DNA from: Mercenaria mercenaria
Lineage: Eukaryota > Mollusca > Bivalvia > Venerida > Veneridae
Reading direction: 5' to 3'
DNA: 64,000 bases
NCBI RefSeq assembly: GCF_021730395.1
Contig: NC_069367.1
Location: 6,756,501-6,820,500 of the forward strand
The first letter of the stretch is position 1. Each line of letters starts with the position of its first letter. Shown in pieces: positions 21,332 through 31,799 of this stretch. The notes under the pieces were generated by a model. That model ran no database searches. It saw only the letters and a list, made by a program, of their open reading frames with translations, and had not been told where the DNA came from. A program made the position numbers and the translations under genes.

Positions 21332-22510
21332 ACACCCATGGAGACATGTGATACAAGTGTTGGTGACGCGCTCCTACAAATATCACCAATGGAAGATTCT
21401 TCTCAGTCCTTAGGTGGCCTTACGACAGATACACACTCTATGAGAACAGAGCCTGAGACCGAAGCGTGACTGGCTTAATGTGACGACCCCCTTCACCAGA
21501 CCAAAAAAAGTTAGAAGAAAGTGCTTTGGCGGATCCTTATCCAACTTCGTCCTTCATCGAGGAAGCTTAAACAGCATATGAGGTCGTTGATGGTGGTTCC
21601 TCAAAGGGAAAGAGTGTCCTCCTTGAAAGTACAAGTTTTAGCTACACACAGAAGGTGAGTTTATGCTTGAATTAATATCTAAAGCAACATTGCTGCCTTA
21701 AGTGTTACATTTATGAATGAGGTACTGGATGGAGATTGATTATTCTTGACTTTACTGCTTTTGGGGAAATAATAATATTTAATTATCTATTTATTTAATA
21801 AAGAAGAAGTTTAAGAAAAATAGATAAATAGATATTATATATAGATAGATAGATAAATAAATAGATAAATAAATAAAGAAAGAAAGAAAAAAATGAATGA
21901 ATGAATGAATGAATGAATGAATTAAGTCTAAATAGACACAATTTTATTTCTTATCTTTCCAGAGACAGAGGGGTAATATTGTGTATTGATGGAGTACACA
22001 ACGCACCAAGAACAGGAGATGTCCGGCTACGGTGATTCAACGTGTTGACAACTTCAAAGGAGGCCTACACAGACACGACCATCCAGCTGACCTTGGTCTC
22101 CGACACAAGACTCTTCTTACCAAAAAGGTTTTGTCCCACATAAATATAATTGTTAAAAAAGTGCAATGTGTTCGGAAAACATAACATTCTTTTGTTAGTG
22201 ATATGTACTTAGATTCCAGCTGATCTTAAATTTTAAAATGTGAAAGCTAAGGTAAAATTCCTAGTATTACTTTGTTTTAAACTCTCTGCAGCACAGCCAT
22301 TATATATCTTGAAGTTGGTTGAAAACAGACGCCAAGAAGCAACCGTTCGTGTTAGCCAAGTCAGCTGTTGAGGATGCCTACAAGAATCTTCGTGCCGAAT
22401 ATTTCAACTTTACAGATGAGGGTCTTCTTGTTAGACTAGCAAACCGTCATCACCAGAAGACGAGACCTCCAGAACCACGTAGAGAAGACTTCCAGCTTGT
22501 AGAGGAAGCC
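21332..22510 (+). pseudogene. FLYWCH-type zinc-finger gene remnant, three exons
   Basis: Three phase-compatible pieces with splice signals are visible. Exon a (21,332-21,654; acceptor TTTTGTTGCAG, donor AAG/GTGAGT) ends with YEVVDGGSSKGKSVLLES and FSYTQK, the start of a FLYWCH domain. Exon b (21,963-22,127; acceptor TATCTTTCCAG) gives RTKNRRCPATVIQRV and FKGGLHRHDHPAD, supplying the Cys and His-x-His part. Exon c (22,292-22,510; acceptor CTCTCTGCAG) gives LVRLANRHHQKTRPPEP, a motif that follows FLYWCH domains in many invertebrate proteins. In-frame stops occur in each exon (TAA 21,568; TGA 21,987; TGA 22,310), so it is decayed. FLYWCH modules bind DNA and are shared with Mutator-like transposases; whether this was a host or transposon gene is open. 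Confidence 0.65.
21826..21925 (+). repeat. Compound tetranucleotide microsatellite
   Basis: Blocks of GATA, AATA, GAAA and GAAT repeats lie in sequence inside the intron between FLYWCH exons a and b. Confidence 0.9.
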
Positions 22511-22534
22511 CCTATTAATTTTTTATTTTTAACT

Positions 22535-22810
22535 TAATCAAAGGTTAGGGTCACATGGACCAGAGCATGGAAGACAGTTTTCGACCAATAACTTAGGAAT
22601 CATTTGACCCGGAACTTAAAAACTTCATACGATGATAGGAATTACAGAGTAGATGACCCGTATTGTTTCTGGGGTCACTTGAGCTAAGGTCAAGGTCACA
22701 GAGGCATGAGCATGAAAAAAACTCTTTTAGATCAATAACTTGAGAACCACTTTACCCAGAATGTTGAAACTTCATAGGATGATTGGACATGCCAAGTAGA
22801 TGAAATAACT
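22535..22810 (+). repeat. Degenerate tandem repeat, two units
   Basis: Two diverged units are anchored by GACCAATAACTTAGGAATCA / GATCAATAACTTGAGAACCA and by AACTTCATASGATGAT. They contain AAGGTCAAGGTCACAGAGGC. It abuts the LINE remnant. Confidence 0.6.
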
Positions 22811-22811
22811 C

Positions 22812-23990
22812 ATGATGTATACTGCCGAACGCCTCTTCAAAATCTGTAAAAAATAGAGCCCTGTGGCCGTATTCATAAAGCATCTTAAGTATAAGTTTTG
22901 ACTTAAGTTTAAGATTTTACTTAAGTTTGTGGTGATTTCAACCTAAGTTTAAAAAACTTAAGTTCTAGTCATAAAACAGCTAAAACTTAAGATACGTAAG
23001 AAATGACTTAAGTCAGAAAATAAAATAGCGTGGTGAGTACGATTAAAGTGTTGTTTTCAGATAAAAGCACTTTAAACATAATTGTGCATGTTGTATTTGT
23101 CTGAAATTAACGTGTTTTTTTTTTAATTTCTTATACTTATACTTAAGATGCTTTATGAATACGGCCCCAGTGGTGTTTGTTTCATTTAAGTTTTTCAATG
23201 ATGTCAGAAATAAGTCTTATGTTTTCGCCAATGTATCTACCTTTCATAAATCCAGTTTGTGAATTATGAATAATAGTTGGCAAAACATCTTTAAGTCTGC
23301 CAGCTCTAGTTTTTGTTGCTATCTTATAGTCAATATTCAGCAAAGATATCGGTCTCCAATTATTTAGGGAAGTTAATTCTTTGTCTTTCTTTGGAAGAAG
23401 AGTGATCACTCCTTGTTTTAGTAATTGATTGTGTTAGGCCTCCCGTTTCATAAGAGTAATTTATCGCTTCAGTATAGAATTGTTTTATATCTCGTCAAAA
23501 CATTTTGTAAAATTCAGTAGTTATTCCATCAGAACCGGGACTTTTGTTATTTTGCATAGCAAACAAAGACTTTGCACATTCAGTTTAAGTTAAGGGGCCC
23601 TCATACGATTCTTTCTGTACTGCATTTAATTTTGATATATTTTCCGGGAAAAAGTCTTAATTACTTGTTGACGTAGATTGCTTATTACATTATAGAATTT
23701 CAAAGTAATTTTTCGATATATATTTAAAATGTATGTTGTTATTATGCATTTTTTTAATTCGTTATTAAACAGGAAATAATGTTACTTTCAGTTTTCCTTT
23801 TTTCCAACTTTAAAAAGTATTTGGTAGTTTTATCCATACCTTCAATGAATTGACATTTACATCTAATGTAATGACTTTGAGTACGTTTACTTGTAATATC
23901 ACATAATTCATCTTTTTTTTTTTTTACTTTATTGTTTCTGTAATATCGTCATTTTGATTTTCGGTTGAAATTATTTCAAGTGAATTTATT
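22812..23990 (-). mobile_element. LINE fragment, L1/Tx1-like reverse transcriptase
   Basis: On the minus strand, broken frames read in order: YFLKLEKRKTES (ORF2 linker, near 23,830), NNKSPGSDGITTEFYK (near 23,520-23,565), then an open stretch at 23,409-23,182 with NWRPISLLNIDYKIATK and SQTGFMKGRYIGENIRLI, and finally ALFFTDFEEAFGSIHHEL (near 22,812-22,860), the RT catalytic block with the first aspartate. These are conserved reverse-transcriptase motifs of L1-clade elements. Endonuclease and 3' end are missing, several stops interrupt it, and a MITE splits it at 22,866-23,167. It is dead. Confidence 0.85.
22866..23167. mobile_element. MITE inserted inside the LINE RT
   Basis: The terminal inverted repeats start GGCCGTATTCATAAAGCATC and extend about 31 bp (to AAGTATAAG). 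The body is rich in TTAAGTTT-type repeats. RT coding sequence resumes on the far side, so the MITE is younger than the LINE. The target duplication is unclear. Confidence 0.85.
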
Positions 23991-24097
23991 TCTTTTATTA
24001 GTTATTATTACAAGACCCTTTTCGACATGTTTCTTTATAACAGAATTTAGGTTATAACTGAAGTAAGCAGTAATCACTAAAACTCATCTTTTATACA

Positions 24098-24691
24098 TTA
24101 AGGTAGTTCTGCACGTTTGGATCGAAATTTTTTCTACAATGTAGAATTTGATTAAACTCTAATTTTTCAAAATTTCATAATATACCTAAAAAATTCAGCA
24201 AATAAAAAAGATAGGGTCGTGTGCTTGATTTTTTGCTAGACTGATTTGAAAAATGGAACTCACGCAATATTTCATAATGGAGTCAATGGAATAATTACTT
24301 TCATAACATTTTCGCGATAGAAATATTTCTACAATATAGATTTTGATGAAACTTCTCACGTTGTAAATAACACTTGGCCTATAGTTTGGTGAAAAAATGT
24401 ATAGGTCCTGTGCTATTTTGAGATATTTGACCATGATTAAAGGGAAAAGGACATTTCACGCTAATTTAAGACATTATTTTGATTATTTTAACGTGTCATA
24501 TGTTTTAATATCATATTTTATGTTAGAAATATAGCAACAGTGCCATTTTAATAAATTTACTCACAGATTTCAATTAATTCAGAAAATGATTTTCATTTCC
24601 GTACGCCGAATCCAGGCTTTATTCTACGTTTTCCGGATAAATGACGTTACGCCATCACTTCCGGTTTATCAAACGTGCAGAATTACCTTAA
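24098..24691. mobile_element. TTAA-flanked MITE, about 590 bp
   Basis: The inverted ends are GGTAGTTCTGCACGTTTG and GGTAATTCTGCACGTTTG, with TTAA on both sides. The paralogous position in segmental copy 2 (near 41,540, TTTTATACATTAAGATG) has a single TTAA and no insert, giving an empty site. Piggybac- or Kolobok-type mobilisation is inferred. Confidence 0.88.
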
Positions 24692-25245
24692 TTTTGACAT
24701 AGTGTTTTTACATTTTCCGTTTTTGGGGATAATGGAGCATATTCATTTTACTGTAACTTGTAAGAGAATTCCGCTTAAGCCCTAAAGGTCGTGAGAGGCC
24801 TTGCTCATTTCATAAGCAGACTTAATCAAACCCAGTCTTCTATTATGTTGGGTCGTTGCGTTCTATGTTTCCAAATGATCGTTTTACAGATTGTATTAAC
24901 TATCACAACAGTGGTCTTAAAGTGCTCTGTAGCGACTGCAACCCCCTTATCCTTGAACACATTTTTATGTCCTTTTGGATTATGGAGAACAACGAATTTT
25001 ACTGTAAGAGAGTTCCGTTAAAGCCGGTGCTAGGGAACGTGAGGGTTGTTACACATTTCTTTACCTCTCATGAACAGAGTCAGTCAAACCGAGCCTGGTC
25101 GCGTCCTTTGCTTCCAAGAGACGTTTTCACATATTTTATTATCTATCACAACATCAGTCTTTCCGTGCTGTGTGGCGGCTGTAAGATGTCCCCCGTATGT
25201 TATATAGATTTTGATCTTTTGGATCATGAAGAACATTATTTAAGA

Positions 25246-25404
25246 AATAATAAGTTCCCAAGTGTGGTTTATCGTAGAATAACCCGTGTTTTGAGTTCTT
25301 ATGCGTAAGAATATAACACCGCAGGCCTGAGTGATATATTGTTTCGCATAAGAACGAAACACTCAGGTTATTCTACGATAAATCACACTTGGGAACTTGT
25401 TATT
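25246..25404. mobile_element. Foldback element specific to copy 1
   Basis: The arms AAGTTCCCAAGTGTGGTTTA / ATCGTAGAATAACC and their complements surround a short centre that pairs GTTCTTATGCG with CGCATAAGAAC. Copies 2 and 3 lack it. Confidence 0.75.
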
Positions 25405-25413
25405 TGTTATTTC

Positions 25414-25697
25414 GATTCTAACACGACATACTTGTATCAACAGTGTTAAAAAAAATGGTAACTACTTTTTACGACCGTGCTACGCACCTGGATCGGATGA
25501 CGTCTGCGCGTGGGTTATTGCAGATTACTCGAGATAGATTTTGCTCTACATGTATATAGGTTATTTGCTATAGATCAACTTTATGCATCGAGGCGTGTCT
25601 GCACTTTAAGCTCATAACAATACTGCGGTAAACGCCGAGGATAGCGGATAATTCACGCCTCACTAATTGACGTTGACTTATAGTCGTGTTAGAATTA
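25414..25697. mobile_element. Short TIR element specific to copy 1
   Basis: The inverted ends GATTCTAACACGAC (25,414) and GTCGTGTTAGAATT (25,683) enclose about 250 bp of GC-richer non-coding sequence. It is adjacent to the foldback at 25,246 and together they break the third 260-bp unit. Confidence 0.6.
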
Positions 25698-26139
25698 ATT
25701 GTAATAGAATTTAGCTGGTGTCCGGAGGCGTGAGGGGTATTGCACGTTTCATTACCTCTGATGAACAGACTCAGTCAAACCGAATCTGCAAATGCATCGA
25801 TCGCTTGGTTGCGTTCCATTCTTCCAAATGATCATTTTATAGATTTTATTCATTTAAAAGATACACATGCTGATTTGAAATTTAATTGAATATGTGAATA
25901 TGGTACAAACATACACGCTGAACTGAAAAGCTCAAATTAAAACAACTTTGATATCATCTACATGAATGATCCTTGTTATTAGCAAAAGATGACCATCTAT
26001 AAATATCACTATGTGTATTTAAACTATATACAAGATTTAAATTAATGCTGAAAACACATAATTCTAAAACATTTCATGAGCAAAAATAATCTACTGTATG
26101 TCAATAAATGAAATAAAGCTACCATAACAGCATTGAAAT

Positions 26140-26790
26140 AGGCCAGTTTAAATAGGCACAAGATCACAGTTATTTGCCCTTGATTGACAATAAGGAAGTG
26201 GTTACGCGGAAAATAGTCCTCCGTTTGATATCGAATATTGATGAAGTTTTGAGGGAAAGACCTGCAATAAATGACATGATCAATAGGCGAGATATGAAAC
26301 AGTATATACATGTACAATTTAACAGAATGAGAATATCCGAATATGCATTGCATGGTTTTTTGATAGGATCAGTGTTTGCGATCATTAAGACACTATTCTT
26401 CATACGCATGTGATTTGGTTCCAGATGGTGGACAAAGAACAGAGCAGGTCAACCCCATGTTCATTGCGGGTGTTGGGGGGAAGTGGGGGTGTTGAAATGC
26501 AAGCAAAATTGCAATAGTGTACAGTGTCTATATAGAACATGCAACCTCTGTAGAGCAACACCCTTTGGGCGATACAAATATTGACTGTTAGGTAGAGGTT
26601 GTTGTTCTGGATAGGTAAATTTGATATTGTTTTTCAGCTTACGGAAATTTTGATGATGTTGTTGTAGAGAGGATTTTGCTTAAGAGAGGACCGCTCTGGA
26701 GAGGTTGTACTGTATAGTAAAATAACAGTGGTTTGAGACCATAGCACTATTTGTTTTATGTTAGTAATATGAAAATATTCTTTCTAAGGT
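26140..26790. other. Copy-1-specific insertion with a 79-codon frame
   Basis: Copies 2 and 3 pass directly from the sequence matching 26,140 to that matching about 26,800, so roughly 650 bp was inserted or retained here. The plus-strand frame 26,174-26,413 (no ATG; a CACAG acceptor-like site sits just before it) encodes a charged segment, EVLRERPAINDMINRRDMKQ, then a hydrophobic C-terminus, ALHGFLIGSVFAIIKTLFF, like a tail anchor. I do not recognise the family, and it could be chance. Confidence 0.3.
26520..26714. mobile_element. pogo/Tigger-type MITE
   Basis: The right end read inverted is TACAGTACAACCTCTCCAGA followed by GCGGTCCTCTCTTAAGC; the left end has TACAGTG and GCAACCTCTGTAGAGCAACA. 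TA lies at both ends. The pattern matches the 'CAGT..AACCTC' termini of pogo-like elements. Confidence 0.65.
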
Positions 26791-27245
26791 TCAAATGAAT
26801 AAAAGGCAATAGTGTTATGATCAAAATTATTTGAATCAAAGATCATAATTCAATGTATAAGCTAATTCAGTACGTCCTTGACCATTGTCCTTAATATGAA
26901 ACTTAAGGGTCAAATGTTTCAACATTAACATTTTGCATTTCCATCAAGTTTGGAATAAAAAATATATACATGGCATCGAAAAAAATAGAAAAAGTGAGCG
27001 AAAATAGGGGTTAAATATAATTAAAAAGGCAAGCTCGTTGCTTTTCTCCATTGTTTTAAAAGAATGCTACGCTTCTGCTTTTAGTTATTTATTGTGTTTA
27101 TTAAAAACTTAGCAATGGCATCGTGTCATTAAGGTTATATCACTGGTCACTTTTACAGTTCCTACTTTTTATCGAATTTTGAGAGAAAACAATGTTCCTC
27201 TAAAATGTGTGAACGACGCGCTTTAAACGCACTTACATGATCAGA

Positions 27246-27261
27246 TTTATTTTCATTTATT
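27246..27261 (-). terminator. TLR copy 1 polyadenylation signals
   Basis: Two AATAAA hexamers on the minus strand (27,261-27,256 and 27,251-27,246), about 85-100 nt past the stop codon. Copy 2 has one at 45,976-45,971; copy 3 reads AATTAA at 63,915-63,910. Confidence 0.55.
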
Positions 27262-27344
27262 CAGAAATATGAAATATACCAATCACTGGAAGTAAAATCA
27301 GTTCGAATTGGTCTGTGAAAAAGTGTAAATAACATCAAAGAAAT

Positions 27345-30300
27345 TTATAGTAATGGAATCATTTCAAAATCGTGTATTTCACGTTTTTCTTTCCTTTGTT
27401 TTATTTGAGTTATTGATTCCAAGATGCGATCTTGAAATTTGGTATCATTTGCGCTTATGGTCACATAGTTTTCAACATACTTTGACAATTCCTTTGGCAT
27501 GTTCTCGATGCATACTTGACCTAATGTGCATAAGAGTAAGTAATTATAATGTTCAAGCTGAGATTTAGTAAGAATTTCAGTCAATATGTAGAGTGAGATT
27601 TCATCATTTAATATTTCGTCATTGACAATGTATATGACAAAGTCAGCAGCATCTAGGATATCAGGAAGTTCTTCTCTTTTGTCAATTCCTATTGTAAAAA
27701 GCATGTCTAACACTTTCATGGTCAGGTTCTTCTCAGAGAGAAAGGACATCAGTTTATTCTTAACAAACAAATGAAGTTCATCTGGATAAGAAACAAGAAC
27801 TCGCTTCGGGTCTATATCAATGCACTGTTCTTCAGTGTTCGCTTCGGCGTTACCAATGTTTTTGTTTGGTGTAAGACTGGCTACCAGGTAATCAACTTTC
27901 TCCAAAAGTAGTGTTGCATGCCTATCTACACAGTTATTGCTTCTTATAAAGAGTCTTAGACTTCCATCTAGGCGTTTTTGTTTCTGAATGTTCTTGTCTG
28001 TAACCAAAATTAAAGAGTTTATTGATGACGTGATGCATTTATCAAATGCTATATTCCATGCTGCTTGGATAAGTTTATCATTTATTGAATCTACTGGCAT
28101 GCACAAGAGTACACTCTTTGAACAAGCTATCAGTTTTTCTATGTTTTCTATCCACGTGTATCCTACAAAAGAATGCATGTATAGGTCGCCAATTTCGTAT
28201 CCTCGTTTCCTTAAATGATTAATTACCACTTCTACCAACTCTTTGTCTTCCTGAACGTAAATGACTATAGTATCATAAAAGTTGGTTTTCTCTTTCTGTT
28301 GTTTCTTGTCAAAAGGATGTATGTTAAAGTAAACAAACAACAAAACTTTAACATTAAACCTGAAAAAGTAAATAATCAACGAAAGCACTAGGAGCACAAA
28401 TACCACAGAACTAATTATAATTGATGGTAGAAAGACGTGTTCACCCACAATGAAATTATTTGTTGTTGTACACACGAAGTGTGAATCAGAGACTGCGATG
28501 AACTGCCTGATGGTGTTAGACTTTTCCAAACACTGAACTTTTATCCAGTCAACTATAAGGTCCTCATCATTAAGTAGCCATGTTTTCATCCATCTCATAG
28601 TGCAATCACAAACAAATGGATTGTTTGACAATGTCAGTTTGGTCAACTGTAGAGATTGTATTTGAATAGGAAGATAGGTCAAGTTATTTGAGTGCAGACA
28701 GATGATCCGAGCAATGCTCAATTTGTTAATAACTGATGCAGAGATTTGTTTGATGTGGTTATTTGCTAGATTTAAAACTGTTATGTTTTCAAAATATGAG
28801 AATGAACTGACTTTTGAAATGTTTGAGTTCTCAAACCACAACTCTAATTTATACGGTGGTAATATTTGGGGCATTTTCACCAGAGAACGACCTCTGCAGT
28901 CAACTATGATCGTGTCTGTAGATTTTCTTTTAAAACAATCACATTTCTGTGGACACTCTTTCATAGTTACCGCGCAGTACTTTTCATTCTCTGTGATATT
29001 CCACATAAGTCGGCCCCGTAACTCGGATTGATGCTCGCATTGAAACGTGTTCAAAGAAAGCCTAGCTAACTGCATCTGGCCTGTCCCGTTAGCAATTTCA
29101 TACAGCCTGTGAATTACGTATGTGTCACAATTACATGTGAGTGGGTTTCCATTAAAGTTCAGAGTAAAATGTGACAGCAAAGTTAAAAGTTTGCTCAGCT
29201 GCAAGGCAGTCACTTTTTCAGATGGAATAGTTTCAATTTCATTTTTATAAAGTAAAACTATCGGAAGCGGTGCTTGTGACTTTAAAGGTAGTGCCAATTG
29301 TGTTTCAACCTCTTTTTCAGCTATATCTAATGTATTTAAATTGTCTAAAAGTCTAATGATACTTTGTCCAGTTAATTTTGCATCACCTATATGATATATA
29401 CTTAAAAATGTAGCATAAAAAGGCCAGACAGGGATGTCTTTTAGAGGATTAGAATTCAGATAGAGCACTTTAAGAGAATTAGTTTGATTCTTGAAAATAT
29501 TTGCTGGTAAATATTCTATTAAATTGTTATTTAGATCTATTTCCTGTATATTTGAAAGTGACTGAAATGGGTCACTGTGTACACTTTTTATAAAATTACC
29601 AGACACGTCAATGGTCAAAATACTTCTCAGACCTATGAATATATTTTGCGGTAACACTGTTAATTTGTTATTTTGGAGATAGAGGTATTTCACCAGAGGT
29701 TGATTTTGAAACAAATCATCATCTACACTTTCTAGGTTGTTGTTGGAAAGATCAATTGTTGTACTTAAAACTATGTCGCGGAATAGGTCAGGTTTCATAG
29801 TTTCAATAGCCATCTCGGATATTCGTATTTCATCGCCACTTCCACTTAAATAGAGCAAACTTTGATTGATTTGACAATTAAGTAAAATGAGAGAAGTTTC
29901 TGAAAACAAGTAATAATATGGATATGATTTCTGCATAAAGTCAAAAAACAATTTCATCACGTCCATTATTGCTCTATCTTTCGTTTCGTCCTTGGTATAA
30001 TTCCTATTGAATGGAAAGTGAAAAGCGCCGTGTATGTTTACGTTAGATAGAACTAAAGTATATAAATTTGGGAACCGTTTTTGAAGTGCAGTAGAATTTA
30101 TATTCAAGCAAATTTTTAGAGAAAGTATAACTGTCCTGGAAAATGTTTGTTTGCAAGAATCCCAAAATAGAAATTTGCCAAAATTGGTTTTTCTTTCTTC
30201 ACATGAATTTTGAATCAGAAGCACTTGAAGATCAGACGCGTACATGCACTTTGTGTCCATATCAAATATCTTTGGATTTTCGAGTATTTGTAACATGACA

Positions 30301-30737
30301 ATTCTTCCAAACGTTAGAAAAGTATTAATTTCTTCAACAGCAACTGAACATTTATACAGAATTAAAACTATATTCCACTTTCGCGTGACAATCCCTAAAC
30401 TAGAGTTTAAGGGCATGAAATGAATTTCAGTTTTATAAGGAAACACAAATTTTACAGCAATTGTCAGATCAGATGGGTTGATTGTCCCAATGTTATTTCC
30501 GTCTTGTTCATTTGATGATGATAAAACTATGTAAATAGATGTTGTGTTTACCGAGCATTCTTCTTTTTCAAAAATTTGGAAATTGACATATCTGTCCAGT
30601 GGATTTTTTATATTCCCTTCTTTCTGTTCATCATCAGAATAGAGTAACGTACAAACTTCAGCATAGCTCAACACCTTCAATAAGCTACACAGGACTATTG
30701 TCAAAAGTATATACATATTAATATTTATATATTTCAT
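27345..30737 (-). CDS. Toll-like receptor with tandem TIR domains, copy 1
   Basis: Single-exon receptor of 1,130 residues from the chosen ATG (30,737). The frame stays open 21 codons further up to an ATG at 30,800, but residues after that second Met form a clean signal peptide (MYILLTIVLCSLLKVLSYA), and copy 2 lacks the upstream ATG. Numbering from 30,800: leucine-rich repeats about 345-470 (LSNNNLESV, YLYLQNNKLTVLP, IDLNNNLIEYLP), cysteine cluster C556/C558/C588/C609, N-type cluster C616/C620/C622/C635, second LRR block 650-725, second C-cluster C731/C733/C757/C777, transmembrane helix about 789-812, first TIR 841-975 (YDTIVIYVQEDKEL; WIENIEKLIACSKSV), second TIR-like domain 998-1135 (KRVLVSYPDELHLFV; ELPDILDAADFVIYIV). 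This is the multiple-cysteine-cluster type, an innate immune receptor expected to dimerise and recruit TIR adaptors; the ligand is unknown. Confidence 0.93.
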   Translation of the reverse strand: MKYININMYILLTIVLCSLLKVLSYAEVCTLLYSDDEQKEGNIKNPLDRYVNFQIFEKEECSVNTTSIYIVLSSSNEQDGNNIGTINPSDLTIAVKFVFPYKTEIHFMPLNSSLGIVTRKWNIVLILYKCSVAVEEINTFLTFGRIVMLQILENPKIFDMDTKCMYASDLQVLLIQNSCEERKTNFGKFLFWDSCKQTFSRTVILSLKICLNINSTALQKRFPNLYTLVLSNVNIHGAFHFPFNRNYTKDETKDRAIMDVMKLFFDFMQKSYPYYYLFSETSLILLNCQINQSLLYLSGSGDEIRISEMAIETMKPDLFRDIVLSTTIDLSNNNLESVDDDLFQNQPLVKYLYLQNNKLTVLPQNIFIGLRSILTIDVSGNFIKSVHSDPFQSLSNIQEIDLNNNLIEYLPANIFKNQTNSLKVLYLNSNPLKDIPVWPFYATFLSIYHIGDAKLTGQSIIRLLDNLNTLDIAEKEVETQLALPLKSQAPLPIVLLYKNEIETIPSEKVTALQLSKLLTLLSHFTLNFNGNPLTCNCDTYVIHRLYEIANGTGQMQLARLSLNTFQCEHQSELRGRLMWNITENEKYCAVTMKECPQKCDCFKRKSTDTIIVDCRGRSLVKMPQILPPYKLELWFENSNISKVSSFSYFENITVLNLANNHIKQISASVINKLSIARIICLHSNNLTYLPIQIQSLQLTKLTLSNNPFVCDCTMRWMKTWLLNDEDLIVDWIKVQCLEKSNTIRQFIAVSDSHFVCTTTNNFIVGEHVFLPSIIISSVVFVLLVLSLIIYFFRFNVKVLLFVYFNIHPFDKKQQKEKTNFYDTIVIYVQEDKELVEVVINHLRKRGYEIGDLYMHSFVGYTWIENIEKLIACSKSVLLCMPVDSINDKLIQAAWNIAFDKCITSSINSLILVTDKNIQKQKRLDGSLRLFIRSNNCVDRHATLLLEKVDYLVASLTPNKNIGNAEANTEEQCIDIDPKRVLVSYPDELHLFVKNKLMSFLSEKNLTMKVLDMLFTIGIDKREELPDILDAADFVIYIVNDEILNDEISLYILTEILTKSQLEHYNYLLLCTLGQVCIENMPKELSKYVENYVTISANDTKFQDRILESITQIKQRKEKREIHDFEMIPLL

Positions 30738-31790
30738 GGTTGAAACTATTTCAATATTCCTTAATAGTTGTATAGCTTTAGCAGTTTCATATAATTTCAA
30801 CGCCGTCTATTTAAAAACTCCATCCCGTCCAATAATTTTGCATTCAACGTAATTTGAAACCATTTAATACAAAACTTTATGCATGGGAACGATGCATTGC
30901 GATGCATCGTAATATGAAATCATCTGTATTGATTTTTTTTTTTGTTGTCATGTATATCGCGTTAGAAATTGCTGTGGTATCAGTAGAATATCCAAATTAT
31001 AGTTCAGACTTAATCACTGGCTTTTCTAACGCAGGTATATACAGTTCCATACTATAATATATATCCCAACCATATCGTATCTAATAATGTCCAAGCATGT
31101 TTGTATGAATATCAACCGATCGTCGCTTTTATTTGGATATTTAAAGTATAAATTGCCCGAAAATTCTTCACTTTTGATCAGTTATCAAACCGCAATAAAG
31201 TTATTTTATGTTATCTTTTTTGTAATTTTCCTTCTTAAATGTTTTTTAACATACTATGCATACCCTTTTTGATAACATTTCATCACATGAATAGAATGTA
31301 GAATACGGAAGTTTTGTAAAATGAATTTGACTGGATACTTGAGTAGCTGGCGAGACTGATTTCAGAAATTTAAACCCCTTTGGTTTTGACACAGTGAATA
31401 ATTTGAATACCGCTTGAATACCGTTTACAAAATAAAACCCATCTACAGTATCTTGTAACATTTTTAAGCTCACTCATCTGTTATTTATTGAAAAATACCC
31501 TAAATAATTTATTTTTACTTAATGTCTATGGACTAGAAGGAAAATAGAATGGTATGTACAAGGGATGATCCAGAATTAAACATCTGAAAATCAATAAAAC
31601 TGTTCAAGACACGCAGATGTAAATTTATTTATGCAATGTGCATAACCATACATACTTTGAAGCAAATAATACATTTCTTTAGAAATGGGGATTTTTTGGA
31701 AAAGGGTTTTAGTAAACGGTAGAGATGCAACATCCAAATTTCATTATGCAACGTCATCTTTGTTTCTCATTTTATGCGTGTTAATGTCAA
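30738..31790. other. Upstream region of TLR copy 1
   Basis: Homologous to 49,453-50,735 with indels. On the minus strand GTTTTTAAATAG (about 30,819-30,808), some 70-80 nt before the ATG, is a possible TATA-like element; copy 2 keeps TTTTTAAAA at the same place. No classical kappa-B site was seen. The box at 31,558-31,588 (GTACAAGGGATGATCCAGAA) resembles a mariner end. Confidence 0.4.
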
Positions 31791-31799
31791 CTTAAGGGT

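Larger units (their letters stand above)
24730..25860 (+). repeat. Diverged 260-bp tandem units in the TLR 3' flank (copy 1)
   Basis: Three units share CATTTTACTGTAA, AAGCYGGTGCTAGGGAACGT, CACATTTCATTACCTCTC and TTAACTATCACAACAGYGGT. Equivalent arrays occur at 41,640-42,750 and 61,905-63,035. The 150-codon open frame across it (24,856-25,308) arises from the repeat and has no counterpart in copy 2. The third unit is interrupted at 25,246-25,697. Confidence 0.7.

Noticed and set aside
24856-25308. 150-codon plus-strand open frame
   Set aside because: It spans two units of the 260-bp tandem repeat, the frame is not kept in copy 2, and no domain is recognisable.
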